Positions 43,835 through 53,800 of a DNA stretch of 64,000 bases are shown one piece after another; the stretch's first letter is position 1; each line of letters starts with the position of its first letter. Source of the DNA: Mucilaginibacter sp. (GTDB lineage Bacteria > Bacteroidota > Bacteroidia > Sphingobacteriales > Sphingobacteriaceae); contig NZ_JAQBOD010000003.1 in the NCBI RefSeq assembly GCF_028288205.1, positions 20,361 through 84,360 on the forward strand. The letters run 5' to 3'. The notes beneath the pieces are model-generated. The model was not told the DNA's origin and ran no database searches. It was given only the letters and a program-made list of their open reading frames with translations. The translations under genes were made by a program, and so were the position numbers.

Positions 43835-45892
43835 ATGGGTAACACAAAGTCTGGCAGATCAAAACCTGCAACAAAACAAGTATCTAAAAATAGAACGCTT
43901 TTATTTAAGGTAATAGGTATTTTATTGCCTTTTTTACTATTGTTTTTTATTGAAATACTATTACGCGTGTTTAATTATGGCTATAATCTGAGCCTGTTTA
44001 TAGAAGATAAAAATGACAAAAACTACCTGGTATTTAATCCTGATGCATCCAAGAAGTATTTTTTAAACCAGGTTATCGCTACCACGGGTAACAGGGAACT
44101 GTTTAAAAAAACAAAAGACCCGAACACAACCCGAATTTTTGTTTTAGGCGAATCAACTACTATAGGTTATCCCTACTTTCATAATGGTTCTTTTCACAGA
44201 TGGTTGCAATACCGTTTAATGCATACTTTCCCGGATAGAAACTTTGAGATCATTAATATTTCATTAACCGCGGTTAACTCTTATACTGTTTTGGGCTTTG
44301 CCAAAGAGGTGGTAAACTATGAGCCGGATGCTGTATTGATTTATACCGGGCACAATGAATATTATGGAGCTTTAGGTGTAGGTTCAACAGAAAACATTGG
44401 GGGCAATCCATTATTGGTAAAAGCTATACTTAACCTTCGGCAGTTAAGATTGGTACAGTTAATAACAAGAGTATATAGCAGCATAACAGGCGCACCGGCA
44501 ATACCTAAAGGTGAGTTGAAGGAAACGTTAATGAAGCGGATGGTTGCCAATCAGCAAATACCCTATAAATCAGCATTGTATAATAGGGGAGTTGACCAAT
44601 TTAGAACCAATATGGATCAAACCCTGCAAACGCTTAATGAACACCGGGTACCCGTTTTTATAAGTAACCTGGTAAGTAATGAAAAAGACCTGAAGCCATT
44701 TGTAAGTATTGCAGCTACAGGGGCAAACCATTCGGCTTTTAATAATGCCTATCAGCAGGGCGTGAATGCTTTTAACCATAATGATATGCGGGCAGCGCTA
44801 AAGTACTTTAATGCCGCTAACCTGGTATATGCAAACCATGCCTTATGCAATTACTATATAGGGCAGATATTATTTAATCAGGGAGATTACAATGCTGCTA
44901 AAACCTATTTTGATAAGGCAAAAGATCTGGATGCACTACGGTTCCGCGCCCCGCAGCAAATAAATGATATCATTACCGGGCTAAGCAAAAAACATCCTTA
45001 TACACACCTGGTTAACACTAAGGCCGAGTTTGAAGCTAACTCAGATCACCATATTATTGGCGATGGATTAATATTAGAGCATGTTCATCCAAACCTTGCG
45101 GGATATGCATTAATGTCTGATGCTTTTTATGAAAGCCTTAAAAAAGAACATTTTATTGCAGTAAATAAAGAAAGTGAAATATCATTTAAGCAATTGTTGC
45201 ATGATATGCCTATTACCAAAATAGACTCGCTGACCGGCGTTTATAAAATGGCTAATTTAAAAAGTAGCTGGCCGTTTACCACAGTGACAGTAAAGCCCGG
45301 TTATAAAGTTGACTCGCCCGAAGCGCAATTGGCCTATGGTGTTACTTTTAAAAGTATGAGCTGGGCAGATGCAATGGACCAACTTTATAATTATTATATA
45401 AATAATAAGGATATTGCCAATGCAAAAAAAGTAGTTGAAGCATTAATATTGGAAACGCCTAATGAAGATGCACTTTATGAAAAAGCTGCAAATTTGAGCG
45501 GCGCTATAAAAGATTACAGCGATGCGGCGGCAAACTTTAGCATATCTTTTAACAGATCACCAGGTTTTGATAAAGCAAGGAATCTTTTTGTGCTCTATCT
45601 TAAACTGGATAAACCTTTACAAGCTGTTCCTTACCTGGACTATGCTATTAAAAACAACACCTCAAGTTTTAATCTTGCACCGGTTATGCAATATGTAAAT
45701 GATATAATACAGTTAAAAAAAGTATATGAAAATGATACTACCAATATATCAGTTATTAATAAAATAGCCGGTACGTATGCCAAAATGGGTAATAAGGATG
45801 GCGCGGTTAAGTATATTGATAAGGCATTAAAACGTGATAAGAAAAACAAAGATGCACTGGCGATATTGGCAAACGTTATTGGCATAAAATAA
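43835..45892 (+). CDS. Membrane-anchored SGNH-like protein with TPR repeats
   Basis: A 685-residue protein with a membrane anchor at about residues 22-45 (ILLPFLLLFFIEILLRVF). An SGNH-type domain follows: block I is FVLGESTTIGYPY with Ser107, and IYTGHNEYYG is the block III Asn/His. Block V reads ILEHVHPNLAGY, where Glu stands in place of the usual Asp of DxxH. TPR-like repeats occur at about 320-375 and 545-680. It might be a carbohydrate esterase or transferase, or a scaffold. It heads a tight plus-strand operon with the SxtJ-like, DUF5989 and carbamoyltransferase genes (2, 15 and 7 bp gaps). Confidence 0.8.
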   Translation: MGNTKSGRSKPATKQVSKNRTLLFKVIGILLPFLLLFFIEILLRVFNYGYNLSLFIEDKNDKNYLVFNPDASKKYFLNQVIATTGNRELFKKTKDPNTTRIFVLGESTTIGYPYFHNGSFHRWLQYRLMHTFPDRNFEIINISLTAVNSYTVLGFAKEVVNYEPDAVLIYTGHNEYYGALGVGSTENIGGNPLLVKAILNLRQLRLVQLITRVYSSITGAPAIPKGELKETLMKRMVANQQIPYKSALYNRGVDQFRTNMDQTLQTLNEHRVPVFISNLVSNEKDLKPFVSIAATGANHSAFNNAYQQGVNAFNHNDMRAALKYFNAANLVYANHALCNYYIGQILFNQGDYNAAKTYFDKAKDLDALRFRAPQQINDIITGLSKKHPYTHLVNTKAEFEANSDHHIIGDGLILEHVHPNLAGYALMSDAFYESLKKEHFIAVNKESEISFKQLLHDMPITKIDSLTGVYKMANLKSSWPFTTVTVKPGYKVDSPEAQLAYGVTFKSMSWADAMDQLYNYYINNKDIANAKKVVEALILETPNEDALYEKAANLSGAIKDYSDAAANFSISFNRSPGFDKARNLFVLYLKLDKPLQAVPYLDYAIKNNTSSFNLAPVMQYVNDIIQLKKVYENDTTNISVINKIAGTYAKMGNKDGAVKYIDKALKRDKKNKDALAILANVIGIK

Positions 45893-45894
45893 AT

Positions 45895-46293
45895 ATGGAC
45901 ACACAAAAAAGTATATTAGCTAAAATCACTAAACTGCAAACGGTTGAGTTTAGCCAGGTGCTGGTAGTAGTGCTTATTGGTTTGGCTTTATATTATAAAA
46001 ACCATGACCTGGTTATCGCTACGTTGGCAGTAGCCTTGATCAGCCTGGTTATACCAAAACTATTTTACCCGTTAGCGGTTGGTTGGTTTAGCTTATCTAA
46101 AGTTTTAAGTGCCGTAAGCTCAAAAATATTAATGGGAATTGTATTTATTTTAATAGTTATCCCGGTTGGGTTTTTCAGAAAGCTAACCGGTGTAGATAAT
46201 TTAAAATTACGCCAGTTTAAAAAAAGCAGGCAGTCTGTGATGATTAACCGCGATCATTTATATAAAGACGCTGATTTTTTAAATACTTTTTAA
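45895..46293 (+). CDS. SxtJ-family membrane protein
   Basis: A 132-residue protein with two or three membrane segments: VLVVVLIGLALYY, LVIATLAVALISLVIPKLFY and ILMGIVFILIVIPVGFF, and a basic C-terminal tail (LRQFKKSRQSVMINRD). The pattern fits the SxtJ family, named from the saxitoxin gene cluster, where it lies beside the O-carbamoyltransferase gene sxtI. Its function is unknown. It begins 2 bp after the SGNH/TPR stop codon and precedes the DUF5989 gene by 15 bp. A role in anchoring or presenting the carbamoyltransferase or its substrate at the membrane is an inference. Confidence 0.8.
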   Translation: MDTQKSILAKITKLQTVEFSQVLVVVLIGLALYYKNHDLVIATLAVALISLVIPKLFYPLAVGWFSLSKVLSAVSSKILMGIVFILIVIPVGFFRKLTGVDNLKLRQFKKSRQSVMINRDHLYKDADFLNTF

Positions 46294-46308
46294 ACAAATA
46301 TTCTTGAT

Positions 46309-46461
46309 ATGATTGAATTTTTAAAAGAACTATTTCAATTTCTAAAAACCCGGAAGAAATTTTGGTTGCTTCCGTTAATATCAATTCTATTAATATTGGC
46401 AATAGTGATTATGTTAACCAGTGCATCGGCTTTGGCGCCGTTTATTTATACCTTATTTTAA
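46309..46461 (+). CDS. DUF5989-family (SxtK-like) small membrane protein
   Basis: A 50-residue protein, too short for many gene callers. It reads MIEFLKELFQFLKTRKKFWL, then a single membrane helix (PLISILLILAIVIMLTS), then ASALAPFIYTLF. The pattern of a short amphipathic N-terminus, Arg-Lys-Lys-Phe-Trp, a helix and an invariant-looking APFIYTLF end matches DUF5989, the family of SxtK. It lies between the SxtJ-like gene and the carbamoyltransferase, with the latter starting 7 bp after its stop. This position repeats the sxtI/J/K grouping. Function unknown. Confidence 0.85.
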   Translation: MIEFLKELFQFLKTRKKFWLLPLISILLILAIVIMLTSASALAPFIYTLF

Positions 46462-46468
46462 TTCATCG

Positions 46469-48328
46469 TTGGCAATAGTAATATTAGGCATATCGGCTTT
46501 TTATCATGATAGCGCGGCAGTTATTTTAATAGATGGCGATATAATAGCCGCCGCGCAGGAAGAGCGTTTTTCAAGAATAAAACATGATCCGGCATTTCCA
46601 TGCCAGGCTATAAAGTATGTATTGGAAGAGTCGGGGGTAAGCTATGATAACCTTACTGCTATAGCATTTTATGATAAGCCGTTATTAAAGTTTGAACGCT
46701 TGTTAGAAACATACCACGCCTTTGTCCCTAAAGGATTAACCAGCTTTGTTACCGCTATACCCGTTTGGATAAAGGAAAAACTCTTCATGAAAAAAATGTT
46801 GCGTAAAGAGTTAGAGCAATTTGGCAGTAAAAAAATTCAACTCTTATTTCCCGAACATCATTTATCGCATGCTGCCAGTGCATTTTATCCCTCTCCTTTT
46901 AATGAGGCGGCTATTTTGACTATTGACGGTGTTGGCGAATGGGCAACTACAACTATTTGCCATGGAAAAGATAATGCGGTTAAGATTCTTAAAGAATTGC
47001 AATTTCCTCATTCAATAGGTTTGCTGTATTCTTCATTTACCTATTACCTGGGTTTTAAGGTAAATAGCGGCGAGTATAAATTGATGGGACTTGCTGCCTA
47101 CGGTAATCCTGATTCGGCCCAAACCATAGAGTTTAAAAAAAAAATTCTGGATAAGGTTGTAGATGTACGCGAAGACGGATCAATTCTGCTCAATATGAGC
47201 TATTTTAATTATGCTACCGGGTTAAGAATGACCAATGATAGTTTATGGGAAGTGCTGTTTGGGCTTGCACGAAGAAAATCAGAATCAGACATCTCTCAAA
47301 TACATATGAATATGGCGTTGGCCATACAGCAGGTAACCGAGGATATAGTTATCGCGTTAGCAAAAACCGCGCAAAAGATCACTAATAGCAAAAACCTGGT
47401 AATGGCAGGCGGTGTAGCGTTAAATTGTGTTGCCAACAGCAAAATAGCCAATGCCGGTTTGTTCAATAACGTTTGGATACAACCTGCAGCAGGCGACGCC
47501 GGCGGAGCGCTGGGTGCGGCTTATGCAGTGCACCATATTTTTTATGACCAGCCAAAGAAAACATCCCCGGCGCCGGATTTAATGAAGGGAGCATACCTGG
47601 GCCCTGAATACAACGATAAAGATGTAAAAAGGCTCATTAATAATTATACTGCCGATAGCCGGTATTATAATAATTTTGATGAGTTGAGTGCCGATATAAG
47701 TAAAAGATTAGCTGATGGGAAGGTGATAGGATGGTTTCAGGGAAGAATGGAATTTGGGCCGCGCGCGTTGGGTAACAGAAGTATTTTAGGAGATGCCCGG
47801 AACCCTGAAATGCAAAAGATAATAAACTCTAAAATTAAGTATCGTGAAGGCTTCAGGCCTTTTGCGCCCAGTGTTTTGGCAGAGGATATGGAGAAGTATT
47901 TTGATCTTAAATTCCCCTCGCCCTATATGTTATTTGTTGGCCACCTTAAAGAAGCATTAAGAAAACCAGAACCGGACAATTATAGTGGCCTTGAGCTTTA
48001 TGACAGGCTTTATAGCCCGCGGTCAGCGTTTCAATCTATTACTCATGTAGACTACTCGGCAAGGATACAAACTGTGAGCAGGGAAACAAGCCCTAAATTT
48101 TGGCAGCTTATTAATGATTTTAAAAAACAAACAGGGGTAGGGATATTAATAAATACCTCATTTAATGTGCGTGGCGAACCCATTGTATGTACCCCCGGGG
48201 ATGCTTACCGGGGCTTTATGCAAACAGAAATGGACTATTTGGTAATAGGCAATTATTTATTTGATAAAAAACTGCAAAAGCCGTTAGTTACCAAACACAA
48301 AAAAACAAATACTTATGCGTTAGATTAA
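46469..48328 (+). CDS. NodU/SxtI-type carbamoyltransferase
   Basis: A 619-residue enzyme that moves a carbamoyl group from carbamoyl phosphate, through carbamoyl-AMP, to a hydroxyl acceptor. A TTG start at 46469 is proposed, giving LAIVILGISAFYHDSAAVIL, because homologues begin just before LGISAFYHDSA. An ATG at 46421 would overlap the preceding gene and add foreign residues. The N-terminal Kae1-like domain has metal ligands His130 and His134 in EHHLSHAASAFYPSPF, Asp in TIDGVGEWATT, and GGVALNCVANSKI. The C-terminal domain has GRMEFGPRALGNRSILGDAR and NVRGEPIVCTPGDA. The acceptor here may be a sugar in an envelope polymer or a small molecule; no synthesis genes are nearby. Confidence 0.9.
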   Translation: MAIVILGISAFYHDSAAVILIDGDIIAAAQEERFSRIKHDPAFPCQAIKYVLEESGVSYDNLTAIAFYDKPLLKFERLLETYHAFVPKGLTSFVTAIPVWIKEKLFMKKMLRKELEQFGSKKIQLLFPEHHLSHAASAFYPSPFNEAAILTIDGVGEWATTTICHGKDNAVKILKELQFPHSIGLLYSSFTYYLGFKVNSGEYKLMGLAAYGNPDSAQTIEFKKKILDKVVDVREDGSILLNMSYFNYATGLRMTNDSLWEVLFGLARRKSESDISQIHMNMALAIQQVTEDIVIALAKTAQKITNSKNLVMAGGVALNCVANSKIANAGLFNNVWIQPAAGDAGGALGAAYAVHHIFYDQPKKTSPAPDLMKGAYLGPEYNDKDVKRLINNYTADSRYYNNFDELSADISKRLADGKVIGWFQGRMEFGPRALGNRSILGDARNPEMQKIINSKIKYREGFRPFAPSVLAEDMEKYFDLKFPSPYMLFVGHLKEALRKPEPDNYSGLELYDRLYSPRSAFQSITHVDYSARIQTVSRETSPKFWQLINDFKKQTGVGILINTSFNVRGEPIVCTPGDAYRGFMQTEMDYLVIGNYLFDKKLQKPLVTKHKKTNTYALD

Positions 48329-48723
48329 AGTTATATAGCCATCTTGTAGCAGCGGCCGTGTACCCGCTCGGATAATTATTTTAATACATATATTATAAAA
48401 TAATATCTTTTACACTTAAAAAATATATATTAAATAATAAATTTTTACTGATATTAGCATTAAATTATAACCACCTAAATACCTAAGTATATTATTATTT
48501 ATTTGCAGTAGCGAAGTGTGCCAGTCAAACCTGAGTATTAAGATAGGTTGGTATGCATATATTTGGCCAGATCCAATAAGAAGGGTAAGGCAGTTATTAT
48601 CCGATATCCGATCGAAAAAAAATTACATAAATTGATGTTTGAAGTGGCTATAATTTAATTTATCGTTGAATAAAATTTTACAAAAAGAATAACGTTAGTT
48701 CAATTAATATTTACCCTGTTTCA
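48329..48723. other. Intergenic region before second sigma factor
   Basis: A 395-bp very AT-rich stretch between the carbamoyltransferase and the sigma gene. It should contain the sigma promoter. I see no strong hairpin, repeat or open frame. Confidence 0.4.
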
Positions 48724-49314
48724 ATGCACAACAAGACCTTTCTGGACGAAAAGGACATGCTTTTGAGTGTGGCGAATGGCAATGAAGAAGCCTTTGAACA
48801 GCTTTTTTCTTTGTACCATCATCAATTGGGTGTATATATATACCATTTAACAGATTCGATGGAACTGGCGGAGGAAGTGATTCAGGATGTTTTTCTTAAA
48901 GTATGGTTAAGCAGGGAAGAATTAGCCGCGATAAGGAATTTTAAAGGATATTTATTTGTTATCTCCAAAAATCATGCGCTAAACTGTTTAAGAAAAGTAG
49001 CCAGGGAACGGTTACATTATGAGCAATGGGATGATAGTGTAATAGATATGGCAGCACTTTCAGAAAATGAACGTCAAACAAAATATTATGATCTGCTTGA
49101 TGAAGCTATTGATAATTTGCCTGCCCAGCAAAAAAAAGTATACTTGCTAAGCCGTCACCAACGGCTTAAATATTCAGAAATATCAGAAAACCTTGATCTG
49201 TCTAAAGAAACGGTTAAAAAATATTTAAAGATCGCCGTTACCTCAATTAAAAACCACATACAGACAAATATTGATGCGTCAATTCTATTTATTGTGATTT
49301 TATTGAATTTATAA
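48724..49314 (+). CDS. ECF RNA polymerase sigma factor (second locus)
   Basis: A 196-residue ECF sigma factor of the same subgroup as the one at 9075-9650. Region 2 is in EEAFEQLFSLYHHQLGVYIY, EEVIQDVFLKVWLSREELAA and RNFKGYLFVISKNHALNCLR. Region 4 is in NLPAQQKKVYLLSRHQRLKY, then SEISENLDLSKETVKKYLKI. The tail ends with a hydrophobic run (ASILFIVILLNL) often seen in this group. It heads the second sigma-fecR-susC-susD locus and probably drives its susC. Confidence 0.93.
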   Translation: MHNKTFLDEKDMLLSVANGNEEAFEQLFSLYHHQLGVYIYHLTDSMELAEEVIQDVFLKVWLSREELAAIRNFKGYLFVISKNHALNCLRKVARERLHYEQWDDSVIDMAALSENERQTKYYDLLDEAIDNLPAQQKKVYLLSRHQRLKYSEISENLDLSKETVKKYLKIAVTSIKNHIQTNIDASILFIVILLNL

Positions 49315-49400
49315 AAAAAATAAAAATCAATACCCCCTTTTTTTATTGTATTTGTGTCATGTTATATATAGATGCCTAAATTCTATAGTAACCTTTTATA

Positions 49401-50597
49401 ATGAACCAATCTGAGGAAAGGTTTGTGTATTTGTTTAATAGCTATTTTAAAAAAACAGCTACGCAACAAGAAACAAACGAATTATTTAAATTGATTACAT
49501 CGTCTGCTAATGATGAACATTTAACTATGCTTATGAAAAAGTCATGGGATGAAATACAATTTACGGTACCACTGTTTTCGGCAAACAAGAGTTATGAAAT
49601 GCTTAACCATATTTTACATAATGGTAAACAGCAATTAGAAGCTATCCCTTCTCAAACACGAATTTTTTATTGGAAAAAATACACAGCTGCAGCCGCTATA
49701 GTTCTTGTGGGAAGCTTTTGCTTGTATTTCAGTTTAAAACAAAAGAGCTTAAAACAGCAGCTTATTGCTCAAAAACCAACTAAAGTGTTGCATGATGCTT
49801 TACCCGGAACCAACAAAGCTGTGTTAACACTTGCTGATGGTTCAACAGTTGCATTAGATAGCGCTCATATAGGCATTTTATCAAAACAAGGTAAAAGTAT
49901 AGTTAACAACACGTCAACCGGCAAGCTTATTTATACTGTCGGGGATAGCGGTGAGGAGGCTATGCCGCAAATTAATACATTAGCAACCCCAAGAGGGGGC
50001 CAATATCAGATAATATTGCCTGATGGTAGTAAGGTATGGCTTAATGCAACCTCATCTATAAAATACCCAACGTTTTTTAAAGGGAAAGACAGACAGGTTG
50101 AAATTACCGGAGAAGTTTATTTTGAAGTTGCAAAAAATCCGGCAATGCCTTTTATAGTAAAAACAAGAAATACAGAAATTGAAGTATTAGGTACTCATTT
50201 TAATGTTATGGCCTATGATGATGAAAATACTACCAAAACAACACTTCAAGAGGGGGCTGTGAAAATACGAAGCGGGAATTGGAGCGGAGTTTTAAAACCC
50301 GGCCAACAGGCTATACAAAGTAAACAAAACGGAAATACTATTAAAGAGGTTGATGTAGATCAGGAACTGGCATGGAAAAATGGCTTGTTTCAATTTACTG
50401 ATGACGACATACAATCAATAATGCGCAAGGTATGCCGCTGGTATGATTTAAACGTAATATATGAAGGGAAAATTCCGGTTAAGCAATACTCAGGCAGGAT
50501 TTCGCGAAGTGTTAAAGTGTCAGAGTTATTAAATATGCTAAAATACACAGGTGTTAATTCCGAAATAAAAGAAAAGAATATTTACTTAATAAATTAA
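49401..50597 (+). CDS. FecR-family anti-sigma factor (second locus)
   Basis: A 398-residue membrane regulator. The cytoplasmic N-terminus spans about residues 1-90, followed by one membrane helix at about 94-111 (YTAAAAIVLVGSFCLYF). The periplasmic FecR domain has ATPRGGQYQIILPDGSKVWL, EITGEVYFEVAKNPAMPF and VLGTHFNVMAYDDE. A DUF4974-type C-terminus contains VCRWYDLNVIYEG. It should receive the signal from the adjacent SusC STN domain and release the sigma factor at 48724-49314. Confidence 0.93.
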   Translation: MNQSEERFVYLFNSYFKKTATQQETNELFKLITSSANDEHLTMLMKKSWDEIQFTVPLFSANKSYEMLNHILHNGKQQLEAIPSQTRIFYWKKYTAAAAIVLVGSFCLYFSLKQKSLKQQLIAQKPTKVLHDALPGTNKAVLTLADGSTVALDSAHIGILSKQGKSIVNNTSTGKLIYTVGDSGEEAMPQINTLATPRGGQYQIILPDGSKVWLNATSSIKYPTFFKGKDRQVEITGEVYFEVAKNPAMPFIVKTRNTEIEVLGTHFNVMAYDDENTTKTTLQEGAVKIRSGNWSGVLKPGQQAIQSKQNGNTIKEVDVDQELAWKNGLFQFTDDDIQSIMRKVCRWYDLNVIYEGKIPVKQYSGRISRSVKVSELLNMLKYTGVNSEIKEKNIYLIN

Positions 50598-50760
50598 AAA
50601 AAGTTCAATGATGGGAATTGACCTTTTTAAATAATTCGAATAAAACAACAACAACTTATACATAAACCCAATTTACTAACCTAACAAATAAAAAGATGAG
50701 AGAAAGTATACGAACCCACCAATAAAATGCGGGTTGGCTATCTTTATATAGTATAAAGAA

Positions 50761-50794
50761 AAAAAAACCGGGAAGCATTGCAGTGCTTTCCCGG
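50761..50794 (-). terminator. Intrinsic terminator on the strand opposite susC (locus 2)
   Basis: CCGGGAAGCA (50768-50777) pairs with TGCTTTCCCGG (50784-50794) with one bulge. On the minus strand the stem is followed by at least seven T (complement of 50761-50767). On the plus strand there is no T-run, so it does not end the fecR transcript. Confidence 0.65.
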
Positions 50795-50850
50795 CAAATA
50801 TTTGGGCCAATCAATAGAGTTAGAGATTTAACAGTTTAACGTTTACCCAA
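50761..50850 (-). ncRNA. Predicted cis-antisense small RNA over the susC leader (locus 2)
   Basis: A minus-strand promoter-like element (50857-50885) and the minus-strand terminator (50761-50794) delimit about 90 bp complementary to the susC leader. Size, position and end structure match the predicted RNA at 7531-7621 in the first Sus locus. The transcript is inferred. Within the same leader, CTTTATA (50742-50748) and TATAAAG (50752-50758) form a further short hairpin just beyond the predicted RNA end. Confidence 0.38.
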
Positions 50851-50856
50851 ACTTTA

Positions 50857-50885
50857 CTAAAGTATGAAATTAAATTTAAAGGCAA
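50857..50885 (-). promoter_or_regulatory. Candidate promoter antisense to susC start (locus 2)
   Basis: On the minus strand TACTTTAG (50864-50857) is near the TAnnTTTG consensus, with one mismatch, and TTG (50885-50883) lies 18 bases upstream. The first T of the box pairs with the A of the susC ATG, exactly as in the first locus. Confidence 0.35.
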
Positions 50886-53800
50886 CACCCTTAAGTTGCC
50901 ATCGCTTATCCAAATTTTTATTGGCAATGAAACTAGCAGCTATTTTAATAATGGCAACCCTCGTTCAAGTGAGTGCCAAAGGTTATACTCAAAATATAAC
51001 CCTTCATGAAAAAAACATTTCTATTACTAAAATATTAGTATTAATAGAAAAGCAAAGCGGCTATCATTTTCTGTATGACAAACTTGATTTGCCTAAAAAT
51101 GAAAAAGTATCTATAGCTGTAACTAATGCTACTATAGAAGATGTTCTTAACTTATGCATTAAAGATCAGCCAATTACCTACAAGATCATGCAGCAAACCA
51201 TCGTTCTTAAAAAGAGCGAGAAGGTTGCTAATCCGGTAAGTAATGTAATTTTAAAAGTTACCGGCAAGATAATTGATGAACATGGCGACCCATTGCCCGG
51301 TGCAACAATTTCTGTTAAAAATACCAACATAGCTACCGCAGCAGACATTAACGGTGTATTTACATTAAATGTACCCGACGCGTCAAGCATACTGGTGGTT
51401 TCATTTGTAGGTTATTTACCAAAAGAAGTAGCCATTACAGAAGGCGATATGACCATACAATTAACTCCGGCACCTAAAAGCCTGAATGAAGTAATTGTAG
51501 TAGGTTATGGTAGCCAATTAAGGCGGGAAGTAACCGGCGCAGAAAGCTCTATTTCATCCAGCGAAATCGCTAAACGCCCCATTACACAGTTAACTCAGGC
51601 ATTACAGGGCGAAGCAGCCGGTGTTGCCGTGGTTAGCGCTAACGGGCAGCCAGGTCAGGGCCCCAGGGTTAAAATCAGGGGTGCTAACTCTATCACCGGT
51701 AACAATGAGCCTTTATATGTAACTGATGGAAATATTGGTGCAGGTCCGGATGATCCGAATGATATTGAATCAATAGAAATTTTGAAGGATGCGGCATCAA
51801 CAGCTATTTATGGGTCAAGAGGATCAAATGGTGTTGTATTGATAACTACCAAATCAGGTCATTCCGGTCAAACGCGTATTAATTTCAATACCTGGGTTCA
51901 GCATGACCAGATGCCTAAAACATTGGACCTGATGGGTGCTTATGATTTTGCACGTTCTGTTAATAACCAGTTTATTGCTACCGGTAGTACCGCGGCTTTT
52001 AGCCAGGCGCAGCTTGATGCTTTTAAAACAAATGGCGGTACAGACTGGCAAAATGCGCTTTTTACAAAGCCATGGGTACAGTATTATGGTGTGGATGTAT
52101 CAGGCGGAACAGATGCTACAAAATACCGCGTATCATTTAGCCACCTTAATCAACCGGGTACAATACTAAATTCATTTTACAAAAGATCAACGCTCAGGGT
52201 AAATCTTGATGCCAAGTTAAACGATAAGATGGATATTAAATTCATTTTGGGCGCGTCAATTCCGCAAAGCCATAATAACAGTTATGGTGGTGGTTTAGGC
52301 GATCCGTTTAACCAGGCAGTTGAGTGGGATCCTACATCACCTATACGCGACCCTGTTACAGGCGCATACATTAACCACTCTGCCTACGCTTCTATTCAGT
52401 TTAACCCGGTAGAGCAGGCAGCCAGCCAGGCGGCAGACGGTACCGGTGGTAACTTTAATGGAAACGTTACTTTTAACTATCGCATCATAAAAGATCTGAC
52501 TTTTACATCAACAGATGTTTATTCATTAGGACAAAATTATCAACAAAACTTTTTTGGACCGGGAACAAGCAACTTTGATTCAAAATCAGATTATATATCA
52601 AATCTTACCACCAGGACAACCAGCTATTTAAGCAGTAATTTCCTGACATACAAACATAGATTTGGTGATCATCAAATAACCGGTACAGCTTTGTATGAGA
52701 TATCATCAGCTACCAGTACAAATTTTGGTGCTACTTCAAAAGGCTTGTCAACTTACGCGTTAGGTTACTATAACCTTGCATTAGGTTCAACCCAGCAAAA
52801 CAATTCGGGCTATATTAAAGATGCGTTAGTATCTTACCTGGCACGTATTAACTACTCTTACAAAGATAAGTATTTCTTAACGGCAGCTATCCGTACAGAC
52901 GGTTCCTCGCACTTAACTCAAAAATACAGTTCATTCCCGTCAGTAGGTTTAGCCTGGAACGCAAGCAATGAAGATTTCTTAAGAGATTCTAAAGTGATAT
53001 CTGATTTTAAAGTCCGTTTATCTTACGGTCAAACCGGTAACCAAAACGTTGGCGCCTATTCAACCATCGCGACTATCAACACCGGAGGCGGGCAAAGTAA
53101 TTACTACTATGGCGGCGGCAGCGCTGCAGGTGCGGGTACACCAAGCGTAGCTACTCCGCTTGGAACCGGCGTATCAAAAACACTTAAATGGGAAACCAAA
53201 ACAGCCTATGATTTGGGTGTTGACATTGCTTTCTTACAAGGCCGTTTAAGATTTACACTTGATGCTTATAAAAACAACATAAAAAACCTGCTGTACCAAC
53301 AACCGGCACCTAATTATGATAATGGCGGTTCATACCAGGCTAACATAGGCAGCATTACCAATAATGGTATTGAGTTCTCTCTTGGTGGCAGCCCTGTGGC
53401 TACTTCAAGTTTTAAATGGAATACCAATGTTAACCTGTCAATTAACCGTAACAAGGTTACAGACCTTGGCGGCCTTGACAATGTAATAACCGGGGCCGGT
53501 AACAATACTGTTAACGCTATATTAAAAGTAGGCCAGCCATTGGGCGAGTTTTATGGCTATAGATTTTTAGGCACCTGGAAAACCAGCGAAGCGGCACAGG
53601 CAGCTTTGTATGGTATGAAACCGGGCGACGCAAAATATGAAGATATAAATGGTGATCACGCCTATACATCGGCAGATTACCAGTTATTAGGTAACGCTAC
53701 GCCACAATTTACATACGGTTGGAGCAATGATATAGCTTACAAAAACTTCACCTTAAGCTTCCTGTTCCAGGGTCAACAGGGAAGCCATGTATTTTCGCAA

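Noticed and set aside
46421..46468. ATG start for the carbamoyltransferase
   Set aside because: It would overlap the DUF5989 gene and add residues not found in the family; TTG at 46469 fits better.
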